Origin: Sphingopyxis terrae subsp. terrae NBRC 15098
GTDB lineage: Bacteria > Pseudomonadota > Alphaproteobacteria > Sphingomonadales > Sphingomonadaceae
Assembly: GCF_001610975.1 (NCBI RefSeq)
Contig: NZ_CP013342.1
Coordinates: 2,179,001 to 2,243,000, forward strand
DNA: 64,000 nucleotides
Direction: 5' to 3'
Below the pieces are notes generated by a model that saw only the letters and a list, made by a program, of their open reading frames with translations, searched no databases and was not told the origin of the DNA. Positions within the stretch are counted from its first letter, which is position 1; every line of letters begins with the position of its first letter. Positions 50,365 through 59,513 of the stretch are shown in pieces. The position numbers were made by a program, and so were the translations under genes.

Positions 50365-51651
50365 ATGGCACAGGCAATCGCAGAGGGAGGCGCGCCGCCG
50401 CAGCCCAATGTCGGACGCTATCGTTGGGTGATCGTCGGCCTGCTGTTTCTTGCCACTGCCATCAACTATGTCGATCGGCAGATGATCGGTGTTCTCAAGC
50501 CGACGCTGCAACAGGAAATGGGATGGACCGAAGGCGACTTCGCGAACATCGTCTTCTGGTTTCAGGTCGCCTATGCCGTCGGCTACATCGGCTTCGGCCG
50601 CATCGTCGACATGGTTGGCGCCCGCATCGGCTACACCGTCGCGATCATCATCTGGACGATCAGCCATATGGCGCATGGTCTGGCGTCGAGCGTGACGCAA
50701 TTCGCGCTCGCGCGGTTCGGGCTGGGCATCGGCGAATCGGGGAACTTTCCGGCGGGTATCCGGGCCGTCACCGACTGGTTCCCGCAAAAGGAACGCGCCT
50801 TTGCGATCGGGCTGTTCAACGCCGGGGCCAATGTCGGCGCCATCGTTACGCCGCTGCTCGTTCCCTTCCTCGTCCTGATGTTCGACTGGCGCGTGGCCTT
50901 TTATGTCACCGGCCTGTTCGGGGTGCTGTGGCTGATCGCGTGGTGGCTGATCTATCGCCATCCCGACGAGCATCCGAAGCTGTCGGAAGGCGAGCGCGCC
51001 TGGATTCAGCAAGACCCGGCCGACCCGGTGACGCCGATCGGTTGGGGCCGCCTGCTCGGTATTCGCGAGACATGGTCCTATGCGCTCGGCAAATTCTTCA
51101 TCGACCCGATCTGGTGGTTCTTTCTTTTCTGGCTGCCGGGCTATCTGTTCGAACGCTACGACATGGACCTCAAGACCTTCGGTCTGCCGCTCGCCGCCAT
51201 CTATCTCATCTCCGACTTCGGCAGCATCGCGGGCGGCTGGATGTCCTCGCGGCTGATCAAGGCGGGGCGCACCCCCAATTTCGCGCGCAAGTTCACGATG
51301 TTCGTGTGTGCCTGCTGCGTCGTGCCCGTCTATTTCGCCCAAGATATCGACAGCGTGTGGACCGCGGTCCTGATCATCGGTCTCGCGACAGCCGCGCATC
51401 AGGCCTTTTCCGCCAATCTCTATACGTTGCCGTCGGACATATTTCCGCGCGGCGCAGTGGGGTCGGTGGTCGGGATCGGCGGCACGGTCGGCGCGATCGG
51501 GGGGATGAGCATGGCGTTGTTCACCGGCTACATCCTCGAGACGACGAACAATAATTATCAGATATTGTTCGGCATCTGCGCCAGCGCCTATTTCATTGCG
51601 CTACTCGCGGTGCATCTGCTGTCGCCGCGGCTCGATCGCGTCGAGGTCTAG
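50365..51651 (+). CDS. exuT: MFS hexuronate transporter, ExuT-like
   Basis: 428 aa with AAGGGAGAGAG upstream. Twelve-helix MFS transporter. The start 'RYRWVIVGLLFLATAINYVDRQMIGVLKPTLQQEMGWTEGDF' is the anion:cation symporter/ExuT signature ('NY.DRQ.IG.LKP'). 'GIGESGNFPAGIRAVTDWFPQKERAFAIGLFNAGANVGAIVTPLL' is the family MFS motif. Imports galacturonate/glucuronate with protons. It lies 24 nt after the hydratase gene and 7 nt before uxaC. Confidence 0.9.
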   Translation: MAQAIAEGGAPPQPNVGRYRWVIVGLLFLATAINYVDRQMIGVLKPTLQQEMGWTEGDFANIVFWFQVAYAVGYIGFGRIVDMVGARIGYTVAIIIWTISHMAHGLASSVTQFALARFGLGIGESGNFPAGIRAVTDWFPQKERAFAIGLFNAGANVGAIVTPLLVPFLVLMFDWRVAFYVTGLFGVLWLIAWWLIYRHPDEHPKLSEGERAWIQQDPADPVTPIGWGRLLGIRETWSYALGKFFIDPIWWFFLFWLPGYLFERYDMDLKTFGLPLAAIYLISDFGSIAGGWMSSRLIKAGRTPNFARKFTMFVCACCVVPVYFAQDIDSVWTAVLIIGLATAAHQAFSANLYTLPSDIFPRGAVGSVVGIGGTVGAIGGMSMALFTGYILETTNNNYQILFGICASAYFIALLAVHLLSPRLDRVEV

Positions 51652-51657
51652 ACGCCG

Positions 51658-53070
51658 ATGACGCGGCCGCTCTCCCTCCATCCCGACCGGCTCTTTCCGT
51701 CGGACCCGGTTCCGCGCGCCATCGCGCGCCGCCTTTATGCCGAGGTCGCCGACCTGCCGATCATCAGCCCGCACGGGCATACCGATCCGTCATGGTTCGC
51801 CGGCAATGCGCCGTTCGGCAATGCCGCCGAACTTCTGCTGCATCCCGATCATTATGTGTTCCGGATGCTCTATTCGCAGGGCATCGCGCTCGATGCGCTC
51901 GGTATCGGCAATCCGGACGCCGATCCGCGCGAAAGCTGGCGGCTGTTCGCGCAAAATTACCATCTCTTTCGCGGCACCCCCTCGCGGATGTGGATGGACT
52001 GGGTTTTCGCCGAAGCCTTCGGCTTCGACGTGCAATTCTCGTCCGAAACGTCGGACCTATATTATGACCGGATCACCGAGGCGCTTGCGACCGATGCGTT
52101 CCGGCCGCGCGCGCTTTTCGATCGCTACCGAATCGAAGTGATCGCGACGACCGAAAGTCCGCTCGACACGCTCGATCATCATCGGGTCATCAAGGACGCC
52201 AATGTGCGCGGCGAGTGGGGCGGGCGCGTCATCACCGCCTATCGCCCCGATCCGGTCGTCGATCCCGAATATGAAGGGTTCCGCGACAATCTCGCGCGCT
52301 TCTCTGATATATCGGGCGAAGACGCTTTCAGCTATGCCGGCTATCTTGCCGCGCATCGCAACCGCCGGGCCTTCTTCGCGGGCATGGGCGCGACCTCGAC
52401 CGACCATGGGCATCCGACCGCGGCAACCGCCGATCTGTCGGACGCGGAGGCCGAGGCGCTGTTCGTGCGCGTTACCCGCGCCGACGTCAGCGCCACCGAC
52501 GCCGAGCTGTTCCGAGCGCATATGTTGACGGTGATGGCGGGGATGAGCCGCGACGACGGCCTTGTCATGCAGATCCATCCCGGCGCGCTGCGCAACCACA
52601 ATTCGTGGCTGTTCACGCATTATGGCCGCGACAAGGGCGCCGATATTCCGACGCGCACCGACTATGTCCGGGCGCTGCGGCCGCTGCTCGCCCGTTATGG
52701 CAATGAAGCGGGGCTGACGATCATCCTCTTCACGCTCGACGAAAGCAGTTATGCGCGCGAGCTTGCGCCGCTGGCGGGCCATTATCCGGCGCTGAAGCTT
52801 GGCCCCGCCTGGTGGTTTCACGACAGCCCCGAGGGCATGCGCCGCTTTCGCGCCCAGACCACCGAGACGGCGGGCTTTTACAACGGCGTCGGTTTCAACG
52901 ACGACACCCGCGCCTTTCTCTCGATCCCGGCGCGCCACGATGTCGCGCGGCGCATCGATTGCGGCTTCCTCGCTGCGCTGGTTGCCGAGCATCGCATGGA
53001 GGAATGGGAGGCGGCCGAGCTGGCGGTCGACCTCAGCTACAATCTCGCCAAGGCCGCGTACCGGCTGTGA
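51658..53070 (+). CDS. uxaC: Glucuronate/galacturonate isomerase
   Basis: 470 aa, normal length. Isomerises D-galacturonate to tagaturonate and D-glucuronate to fructuronate. TIM-barrel amidohydrolase-like fold with metal HxH in 'IISPHGHTDPSWFA', 'HPDHYVFRMLYSQGI', 'GLVMQIHPGALRNHN', 'GPAWWFHDSPEGMRRF' and 'LSIPARHDVARR'. Its stop overlaps the reductase start (GTGA). Confidence 0.95.
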   Translation: MTRPLSLHPDRLFPSDPVPRAIARRLYAEVADLPIISPHGHTDPSWFAGNAPFGNAAELLLHPDHYVFRMLYSQGIALDALGIGNPDADPRESWRLFAQNYHLFRGTPSRMWMDWVFAEAFGFDVQFSSETSDLYYDRITEALATDAFRPRALFDRYRIEVIATTESPLDTLDHHRVIKDANVRGEWGGRVITAYRPDPVVDPEYEGFRDNLARFSDISGEDAFSYAGYLAAHRNRRAFFAGMGATSTDHGHPTAATADLSDAEAEALFVRVTRADVSATDAELFRAHMLTVMAGMSRDDGLVMQIHPGALRNHNSWLFTHYGRDKGADIPTRTDYVRALRPLLARYGNEAGLTIILFTLDESSYARELAPLAGHYPALKLGPAWWFHDSPEGMRRFRAQTTETAGFYNGVGFNDDTRAFLSIPARHDVARRIDCGFLAALVAEHRMEEWEAAELAVDLSYNLAKAAYRL

Positions 53071-54392
53071 GGCTGTCGGCGCAAACCGCGCTGCCGGCAG
53101 CCGTGCGCGCGCCCGCTTACGACCGTCGCCGGCAAGCGGCAGGGATCGTCCATTTCGGTATCGGTGCCTTTCACCGCGCGCATCAGGCGGCTTATACCGA
53201 CGATGCGATGGGCGCGGGCGATCGCGACTGGGGCATCGTTGGCGTGTCGCTGCGTTCGGGCGATGTCGCGGCACAGCTTGGCCCGCAGGACGGGCTTTAT
53301 ACGGTGAGCAGCCGGACCGCTGCCGGACCTGAAATTCGATTGATCGGGGCGGTTCAGCGCGTGCTCGTCGCGGCGCAGGAACCGCAGGCCGTCATCGACG
53401 TCCTCGCTGCTCCGACAACGCATATCGTCAGCTTCACCGTGACCGAGAAGGGCTATCTGCGCACCGCCGATGGCCAGCTCAATCTTGACGCGGCAAAGGG
53501 GCCATCGAGCTTCTATCGCTTCGTCGGGGCGGCGCTGGCGGCGCGCAAGGCGGCGGGATTGCCCGGCCTGACGTTGCTCAGCTGCGACAATCTGGCGAAT
53601 AATGGCGCAGTGCTGCGCGCGCTGATGCGCCAATATCTCGCCACCGACCATCCAGACGTCGCCCTATGGTTCGATGCGACGTGCCGATGCCCCGCGACGA
53701 TGATCGATCGCATCGTGCCCGCGACGACCGATGCCGACCGTGCGGCTGTCGAGGCGGTGCTGGGCGTGCGCGATGAAGGTGCGGTGGTCACCGAAGCATT
53801 CAGCCAGTGGGTGATCGAGGATGATTTCGCTGGCCCGCGTCCGCGATGGGATACGGTCGGGGCGGAATTCGTTGCCGACGTCGCGCCCTATGAGACCGCG
53901 AAGCTGCGCATGCTCAACGGCGCGCATTCGGCGCTGGCCTATATCGGACTGCTGGCGGGGCATGAGCATGTCCATCGGGCGGTCGCCGATCCCGCTATCC
54001 GGCCGCTCGTCGAACGGCTGATGCGCGAGGAGGCCGCACCGACCATCGACGCCGCGCCGGGGCAAGACCTTAATGCTTATGCCGATGCGCTGCTCGATCG
54101 CTTCGCCAACCCGGCGCTCGATCATCGCCTGATCCAGATCGCAATGGACGGCAGCCAGAAGATCCCGCAGCGCTGGCTCGAAACGCGGGCCTGGCATCAA
54201 AGGCGCGGCGGCACCTGCCCGTCGATCGAATACGCCATCGATGCGTGGATCGCGTTTCTGAACGATGGTCGCTGGCCGATCGACGATCCGAGGGCGGACG
54301 CGCTGCGCGCAGCGGCGGCGCAGCCCGACGCGCGCAACCGCTTGTTCGGACCCGAAGGCCTGATGCAATATGGTCTGGCCCGGCGCGGCTAG
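53067..54392 (+). CDS. Uronate reductase, mannitol dehydrogenase family (UxuB/UxaB type)
   Basis: 441 aa from GTG 53067, overlapping the uxaC stop. NAD(H)-dependent long-chain dehydrogenase: N-terminal 'IVHFGIGAFHRAHQAAYTDDAM', 'VSFTVTEKGYLR', 'LSCDNLANNGAVLRALM' and the C-terminal catalytic 'YETAKLRMLNGAHSALAYIG' (Lys...Asn...His). By sequence it resembles fructuronate/mannitol reductases, but the window has uxaA and no uxuA, so the physiological reaction is more likely tagaturonate to altronate (UxaB role). The reading frame continues upstream to 52812 only as shadow of uxaC. Confidence 0.88.
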   Translation: MRLSAQTALPAAVRAPAYDRRRQAAGIVHFGIGAFHRAHQAAYTDDAMGAGDRDWGIVGVSLRSGDVAAQLGPQDGLYTVSSRTAAGPEIRLIGAVQRVLVAAQEPQAVIDVLAAPTTHIVSFTVTEKGYLRTADGQLNLDAAKGPSSFYRFVGAALAARKAAGLPGLTLLSCDNLANNGAVLRALMRQYLATDHPDVALWFDATCRCPATMIDRIVPATTDADRAAVEAVLGVRDEGAVVTEAFSQWVIEDDFAGPRPRWDTVGAEFVADVAPYETAKLRMLNGAHSALAYIGLLAGHEHVHRAVADPAIRPLVERLMREEAAPTIDAAPGQDLNAYADALLDRFANPALDHRLIQIAMDGSQKIPQRWLETRAWHQRRGGTCPSIEYAIDAWIAFLNDGRWPIDDPRADALRAAAAQPDARNRLFGPEGLMQYGLARRG

Positions 54393-54660
54393 GCCTGCCC
54401 GTTTCCTTGTTCTGACGCGCCCGGGCTTCATCACCCATAGGATATTGATAGCCTAGCCGTCGCACGATCTCGAGGACGCCTCGCATTGCGGCAATCTCCC
54501 CGTGGATTGAGGGAGCGAACGCCTGAAGAACCCGAGCGCGAGAAGCCGAGGCTGGGCGCCTCCCTTGCCGCCAACCGGCCGCGCCAGTGATTGCGGCCAC
54601 AGCGTGATCGGGGCTGGGCGGTTACGCTTTCCCAAGATATTGGGGTCTAAAGGGAATCGC

Positions 54661-56427
54661 ATGATCGGGGCGGAGGAAAATCGCGGACGGAGACGGGCGT
54701 CTTGGACGCTTGTTTTGCTGTGGCTTGCTGCCGCGCTTTGGGCCGTGCCCGCTGCGGCGACGCCGCTGCACATCAATGCGCCGCTCTGCCACTCGGTCGG
54801 ACCGCTGGCCGCACCCGACGACCCGCTGTCCGCGCTGCGCTTTTCCTGCAGCGGCGAGCCGACGGGGTATCGCGACGGCAGCCTGTGGTTGCGGGCCGAT
54901 GTCGGCAATCGTTCCGAGGATCGCAACGGCGCCGCACTGATGGTGCATTTCTCGCGCTTCGACCGGGTTGCGGTGGGGTTCACCTATGCCGACGGACAAA
55001 CGCGCTGGCAGACAGTGCGCCGCGGCGATTATGGCGCGCACTGGCGCGTCGGCGGCCAGATATTGTTCGAGGCCCCGGCCCGCGGCGCGCCGCTGACCGC
55101 GGTGACCATGCGCTTCGACCGCCTCGCCGACCACAGCCTGCTGCGCGCGCGCCTCATCCCCAAGGAAAATGCGAGCCTGCAGGCGGCGGGGATGGCGGCG
55201 CTCGTCGGCGCCTCGCTCACCCTGCTGCTCGTCAGCGGCATCTATAGCCTGTCGCTCGCGGTCGCGGTGCGCCGCCAATATCTGCTGTGGCAGGCGGCAT
55301 GGTCGGGCGTAATGATCGTCTGGGGCGCCTTCTGGTCGCAGATTCATCTGGTGATCTTTCCCGCCATGGCGGGAACGGTCTCGGCGCAGGCATCGACCTT
55401 GCTCGCCTGCCTTGCCATCGGCGTCGCGACCGCCAGCGCGGTGACCGCGATCGACGCCCGGCATCTTCCGCGGGCTTTGCGCCGGGGAACCCTCGCGCTG
55501 GGGCTGGCGATCGCCATCGCTGGCGTGCCGCTGGCGTTGATTCGCACCGGCAATCTGCAGATGCTCGGCAATCTGCTGGGCATCGCGGTCCTCGTCGATC
55601 TGGTCGCGGTCGCGCTGTGCATCGGCTGGAGCTGGCGCAAGGGATCGGTCGAGGCGCGCGATTTCGCGCTCGCCTGGTGTCTGCCGATGGCGACGCTCGC
55701 GATCATTCATCTGGTCGATGTCGAGGACGGATTCTGGGGCGGGGGGTCGAAACTGGCGGTGCTGGTCGCCGCAACCTGGCAGGCGCTGTGGCTGTCGGCG
55801 GCATCGACGCGGCGGCTCGCGCATCTGCGCATCGAACGCGACGATGCGCTGGCGGCCGAGGCGCAGGCGAACGAGCTTGCGCGCCGCGATCCGCTCACCG
55901 GATTGCTCAACCGGCGGGGCTTCGTCGATGCCGTCACCCCGCTGCTCGATCAGGCGCGCGAAGGGGCGCTGCCGGCGGCGCTGCTGCTCGTCGATGTCGA
56001 TCGCTTCAAGTCGATCAACGATATCTACGGCCATGAAGCCGGCGATGCGGTCCTTTGCCGCATCGCCGAACGCATCGCCCGGTGGGAAGGGACGATGTGC
56101 AGCGTCGCGCGGCTGGGCGGCGAGGAGTTCGGCCTGCTGACCATCGGGATGGAAGGCATCATGCTCGATCGCTTTGCCGAGAGCATCCGCCGCGAAATCG
56201 CGCTGTGCGATCATAGCGACACGATGGGCGACCGGCCGGTGACCGCCAGCGTCGGCGTCGCCGAAGTGCGGCCGGCCCCCGATTTTCAATATCTCTATCG
56301 GATCGCCGACGAGGCACTCTACGATGCGAAACGCGCCGGCCGGAACCGGATCAATGTCCAGCGTGTGCCGCCGCGCGGCGACGGGGAACCCGGCGCCGAC
56401 GATCGCGGAGTAGCCTATCCCGCCTGA
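54661..56427 (+). CDS. Membrane-bound diguanylate cyclase (7TM + GGDEF)
   Basis: 588 aa from ATG 54661 (AAGGGAA upstream). A signal-anchor near residues 14-33, a periplasmic sensor domain of about 150 residues (7TMR-DISM extracellular type), about seven helices (175-385), and a C-terminal GGDEF domain with 'ARRDPLTGLLNRRGF', 'LLVDVDRFKSINDIYGHEAGDAVL' and active site 'RLGGEEFG'. Makes cyclic di-GMP from GTP. No RxxD inhibitory site is seen before GGEEF. It stands alone; the 268-bp gap before it holds no gene. Confidence 0.9.
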   Translation: MIGAEENRGRRRASWTLVLLWLAAALWAVPAAATPLHINAPLCHSVGPLAAPDDPLSALRFSCSGEPTGYRDGSLWLRADVGNRSEDRNGAALMVHFSRFDRVAVGFTYADGQTRWQTVRRGDYGAHWRVGGQILFEAPARGAPLTAVTMRFDRLADHSLLRARLIPKENASLQAAGMAALVGASLTLLLVSGIYSLSLAVAVRRQYLLWQAAWSGVMIVWGAFWSQIHLVIFPAMAGTVSAQASTLLACLAIGVATASAVTAIDARHLPRALRRGTLALGLAIAIAGVPLALIRTGNLQMLGNLLGIAVLVDLVAVALCIGWSWRKGSVEARDFALAWCLPMATLAIIHLVDVEDGFWGGGSKLAVLVAATWQALWLSAASTRRLAHLRIERDDALAAEAQANELARRDPLTGLLNRRGFVDAVTPLLDQAREGALPAALLLVDVDRFKSINDIYGHEAGDAVLCRIAERIARWEGTMCSVARLGGEEFGLLTIGMEGIMLDRFAESIRREIALCDHSDTMGDRPVTASVGVAEVRPAPDFQYLYRIADEALYDAKRAGRNRINVQRVPPRGDGEPGADDRGVAYPA

Positions 56428-56433
56428 GGCGGA

Positions 56434-57165
56434 TCAGGCCGCGCCCGGCGTGTCGTCGGCTTCGAGACCCTGATATTTGAGCTGGAGATAGCGTTCGCGC
56501 GTCGCCAGCTTGTCGATCTCGCCAGCCGCCAGGCTGCGCGCCGCGTCGCCGATCTCGCGTTCGAGCATCTTGAGCCCGCCAAGCAGCGTTTCGTCGGGCG
56601 TACGTCCCGCATGCGCTTCGCCGCGCAGCCCCGCGGGGATACGCTGATAGCCCGCGACGAGTTCGGGCAGATCCTCGCCGACCAGCTTACGGATATTAGC
56701 TGCCGCCGGCGTCGCGGCGTCGAGCGTCTGGAGCTGCGGGGCGAGCAGGTCGAGCTGGACGCCGATCCCGTCGACGAGCTGGCGTGCCGGGGCGGGAAGC
56801 GCCGGACGCTGCGCCTCGAGCCAGATTTCGGTGCGGCCGGCGAGCTGCTTAAGGTCGGCCTTGGGCAGATCGGTCTGGCGCGGTTCGGGAAAGGGCGGCC
56901 ATTTGCCGAACAGCACAGCGACACCGATCAACAGCACCGTGAGCGCGAGCAGGCCCGTGAAGCCGAGCGGCTTGATGAGCGCGCCGAACAGCGCCGCGCC
57001 GATCAGCACGATCCCGCCTGCAACAAGGACGCGACCGAGCTTCTTGTAGAGATGCTGGCGGCGCAGCGCGACGCTCTTGGTGCCGATCGGTCGCCGCCGT
57101 TCGCGCGAGCGTTCGATCGCGGCGTTGCCGAGCGCGCTAATCTTGTCGACCTCGCTCATGCTCAT
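56434..57165 (-). CDS. Membrane-anchored hypothetical protein next to TelA
   Basis: 243 aa from ATG 57165, one base after the TelA stop. Two adjacent hydrophobic helices (about residues 48-85: 'VLVAGGIVLIGAALFGALIKPLGFTGLLALTVLLIGVAVLFG') anchor a cytoplasmic helical domain with 'LVDGIGVQLDLLAPQLQTLDA' and 'LLGGLKMLEREIGDAARSLAAGEIDKLATRERYLQLKY'. This gene arrangement (TelA plus membrane partner) recurs in bacteria, so it probably acts with TelA; mechanism unknown. Confidence 0.75.
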   Translation of the reverse strand: MSMSEVDKISALGNAAIERSRERRRPIGTKSVALRRQHLYKKLGRVLVAGGIVLIGAALFGALIKPLGFTGLLALTVLLIGVAVLFGKWPPFPEPRQTDLPKADLKQLAGRTEIWLEAQRPALPAPARQLVDGIGVQLDLLAPQLQTLDAATPAAANIRKLVGEDLPELVAGYQRIPAGLRGEAHAGRTPDETLLGGLKMLEREIGDAARSLAAGEIDKLATRERYLQLKYQGLEADDTPGAA

Positions 57166-57166
57166 C

Positions 57167-58378
57167 CTAGCCCTCGATCGCCGCCAGCGGGCTCTCGGCG
57201 CCGCCGACGCTTGCCTGCGCCTGGCTCGCGCCTTCGGCGCGCGCGATATAGCCCTTTGACTTGGCGACCTCGCCCTCGAGCGAGGTCACGGTCGTCTTCA
57301 TCGTGTCGAGCGCCTTGAGCTTGAAGGTATCGATCGCGTCCATCGTGTCGTAGATATTCTGGAAAGCGCGGCTGAGCGTCTCCATCGGGATCGTGCTCGA
57401 CGCCGCCTGTTCGTGGATGCGCGCCGTATTGTCCTTCAGCATCTTCGAAGTGCCATCGATGATGTTGGCGGTGGTCGTGTTGAGCGCGGTAATCTGTTCG
57501 AGCACGAGCTTCTGGTTCGTCATCGCCTGTGCGACGGTGATCGCGGTCTTGAGCGCGCCGACGGTGGTGGTCGAGGCGCGATCGACGCCCTTCACCAGCT
57601 CGACATTATTCTTTTTGACGAGATCGAGGGCGAGATATCCCTGTACCGTCACCGCCATCTGGGTCAGCAGATCCTGCGTGCGTTGCCGCGCATAGAACAG
57701 GGCATTTTCGCGGATGACCTTTGCCTTGGCGGGATCGCTGCCGTCGAGTTCGGCCGCTTTCGCCTCTAGCCGCTGATCGAGCGTGCCCGCGATGTGGATC
57801 ATCTGTTCGAGCTTGCCCATCGATTCCCACATCTTGCGGCGCTCGACGTCGATGGCGGCATTGTCCATCAGCAGCTCGTCCTTGCCGTTGGCAAGCGCGG
57901 TCAGGATGCCGCCGATGTGGGTCTGGGCGCTGCGGTATTGCGCGAAATAATTGTTGATCTTGCTGCCCAGGATCTTGTCCAGAAAGCCGCGTTTGGTCAG
58001 CAGCTTGCCGTTCGCCGAGGGATCGAGACGTTCGACCGTGGTACGCAGTTCGATCAGATTCTGGCCGATGTCGGTATCGCGATCCATCGCCTTGATCGGG
58101 CGGTCGAGGAAGCGGTTCGAATGATTCGCCGCCTCCAGCATTTCCTTGCGCCCCATATTGGTGATCTGGTCGATGCGCTTGCCGAACTCGGGCGAATTTT
58201 CGTCCTGTGCCACCAGATCGTCGATGAAGCTGTCGACGCGTTCCTCGAGCTTAGATTTCTGCTCGGTCGAGAGCGGAACAAGGCCGGCGGCCTTTTCGGG
58301 CGCGACGGCGGGGACGGGTTCGGGCGGCGTCAGTTTCAGTTCGTCGGTTGCGGTCGCCGTCGCGGTCTCTTCGCTCAT
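57167..58378 (-). CDS. telA: Toxic anion resistance protein TelA family
   Basis: 403 aa from ATG 58378 (GGAAGG upstream). Mostly alpha-helical cytoplasmic protein: 'LEERVDSFIDDLVAQDENSPEFGKRIDQITNMGRKEMLEAANHSNRFLDRP', 'NKLLTKRGFLDKIL' region, and 'AITVAQAMTNQKLVLEQITALNTTTANIIDGTSKML'. The family is linked to tellurite and other toxic-anion tolerance and to cell-envelope stress, mechanism unclear. First gene of a two-gene unit with the membrane protein. Confidence 0.9.
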   Translation of the reverse strand: MSEETATATATDELKLTPPEPVPAVAPEKAAGLVPLSTEQKSKLEERVDSFIDDLVAQDENSPEFGKRIDQITNMGRKEMLEAANHSNRFLDRPIKAMDRDTDIGQNLIELRTTVERLDPSANGKLLTKRGFLDKILGSKINNYFAQYRSAQTHIGGILTALANGKDELLMDNAAIDVERRKMWESMGKLEQMIHIAGTLDQRLEAKAAELDGSDPAKAKVIRENALFYARQRTQDLLTQMAVTVQGYLALDLVKKNNVELVKGVDRASTTTVGALKTAITVAQAMTNQKLVLEQITALNTTTANIIDGTSKMLKDNTARIHEQAASSTIPMETLSRAFQNIYDTMDAIDTFKLKALDTMKTTVTSLEGEVAKSKGYIARAEGASQAQASVGGAESPLAAIEG

Positions 58379-58451
58379 AACAATCCTTCCAGCCCCAGGT
58401 CGATAGTGGGCCGCCTGCCTATATGACATGCGGACCTGTGTTATTCAAGCA

Positions 58452-59411
58452 CTACACCTCTTGGTGGCGCGCCAGCGCCGGCGCGATCCATGCCGAGAGG
58501 ATCAGTTGCGCCATATGATAGACGAGGATCGGCAGCAGCACCATGCCGGCGATCGGCGAGGGAAAGAGCGTCGCGGCGAGCGGCGCGCCGACGGCGAGGC
58601 TCTTTTGCGCGCCCGAGAACAGCAGGGTGATCCGGTCGGATCGGCGGAGCGCGAGCAGCCAGCCGAGCAGCCAGGCACCGCCGAAGGCGCTACCGAGCAG
58701 CAGCGCATCGACGCCGAGCACGATCGCGATCTCGCGCCCGTCAAGCTGCGTCCAGATGCCGCCAACCACGGCCGCGGAAAAGGCGACATAAACCGCTGTC
58801 GCAATCGCGGTGCGATCCATCAGCGTCGCGAGGCCGCGGTGCCGTAGCACCAGCGGGCGAAGCCAGCGCTGCGCCGTTTGTCCGGCCAGAAAGGGAAGCA
58901 GCAGGATTGCGACGATGCGCAGCGCCGCGGCACCGTGGATCGCCCCCGCCTTGCCCGCGAGTGCGGCAAAGAGGAGCGGTGACAGAAACACGCCGGCCAG
59001 ATTGAGCAGCGCCGCCGCGACAATACTTGCGGCAACATTGCCGCCCGCCATCGAACTGGCGGCGGTCGCCGACTGGACGGTCGAAGGCAATATGCCGAGA
59101 AAGAGGAAGCCGAGTGCCAGTGTCGGCGGCAGGAGCGGCGCCGTCAACGCCTGCGCGCCGAGCCCGAATAGTGCCATCGCGCCGAAACAGAAGGCGAAGG
59201 TGCCGCCCTGCAATTTCCAATTGCGGATGCCGTGCAGTACCTCTTGACGCGGCAGGCGGACGCCGTTGAGGAAGAAGAGCAGCACGATTGCCGCGGTCGA
59301 AATCCCTTGCGCGACCGGCACCGCGCTTCCGCGCACCGGCAGCAGGCTCGCGACGACGATGGTGGCGAGGAGGACGGGAACAAAGCGGTCGGGGAACAGG
59401 CGCGCGAGCAT
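58452..59411 (-). CDS. Bile acid:sodium symporter family transporter
   Basis: 319 aa from ATG 59411; a start at 59486 would add 25 non-hydrophobic residues. About ten helices: 'FVPVLLATIVVASLLPV', 'ISTAAIVLLFFLNGVRL', then the conserved 'FLFLGILPSTVQSATAASSMAGGNVAASIVAAALLNLAGVFLSPLL' and 'LLFSGAQKSLAVGAPLAATLF' that belong to the SBF-like (YfeH/SLC10A7) group. Sodium-coupled organic anion transport is likely, substrate unknown. Single gene, divergent from the nucleosidase gene. Confidence 0.87.
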   Translation of the reverse strand: MLARLFPDRFVPVLLATIVVASLLPVRGSAVPVAQGISTAAIVLLFFLNGVRLPRQEVLHGIRNWKLQGGTFAFCFGAMALFGLGAQALTAPLLPPTLALGFLFLGILPSTVQSATAASSMAGGNVAASIVAAALLNLAGVFLSPLLFAALAGKAGAIHGAAALRIVAILLLPFLAGQTAQRWLRPLVLRHRGLATLMDRTAIATAVYVAFSAAVVGGIWTQLDGREIAIVLGVDALLLGSAFGGAWLLGWLLALRRSDRITLLFSGAQKSLAVGAPLAATLFPSPIAGMVLLPILVYHMAQLILSAWIAPALARHQEV

Positions 59412-59513
59412 GGGGCGGAGCGATGGCCGGAAGGCGGCGCCTTGGCAAGTCCGCGCGTCGGTCGCGGCGGCGACAACACTCGACATGGCGCGAAAGAGGA
59501 TTATGGCGCGCGG

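Noticed and set aside
54622..56289. 555-codon minus-strand frame opposite the diguanylate cyclase
   Set aside because: Shadow frame, Arg/Gln-rich; the plus-strand frame has GGDEF motifs and membrane helices.
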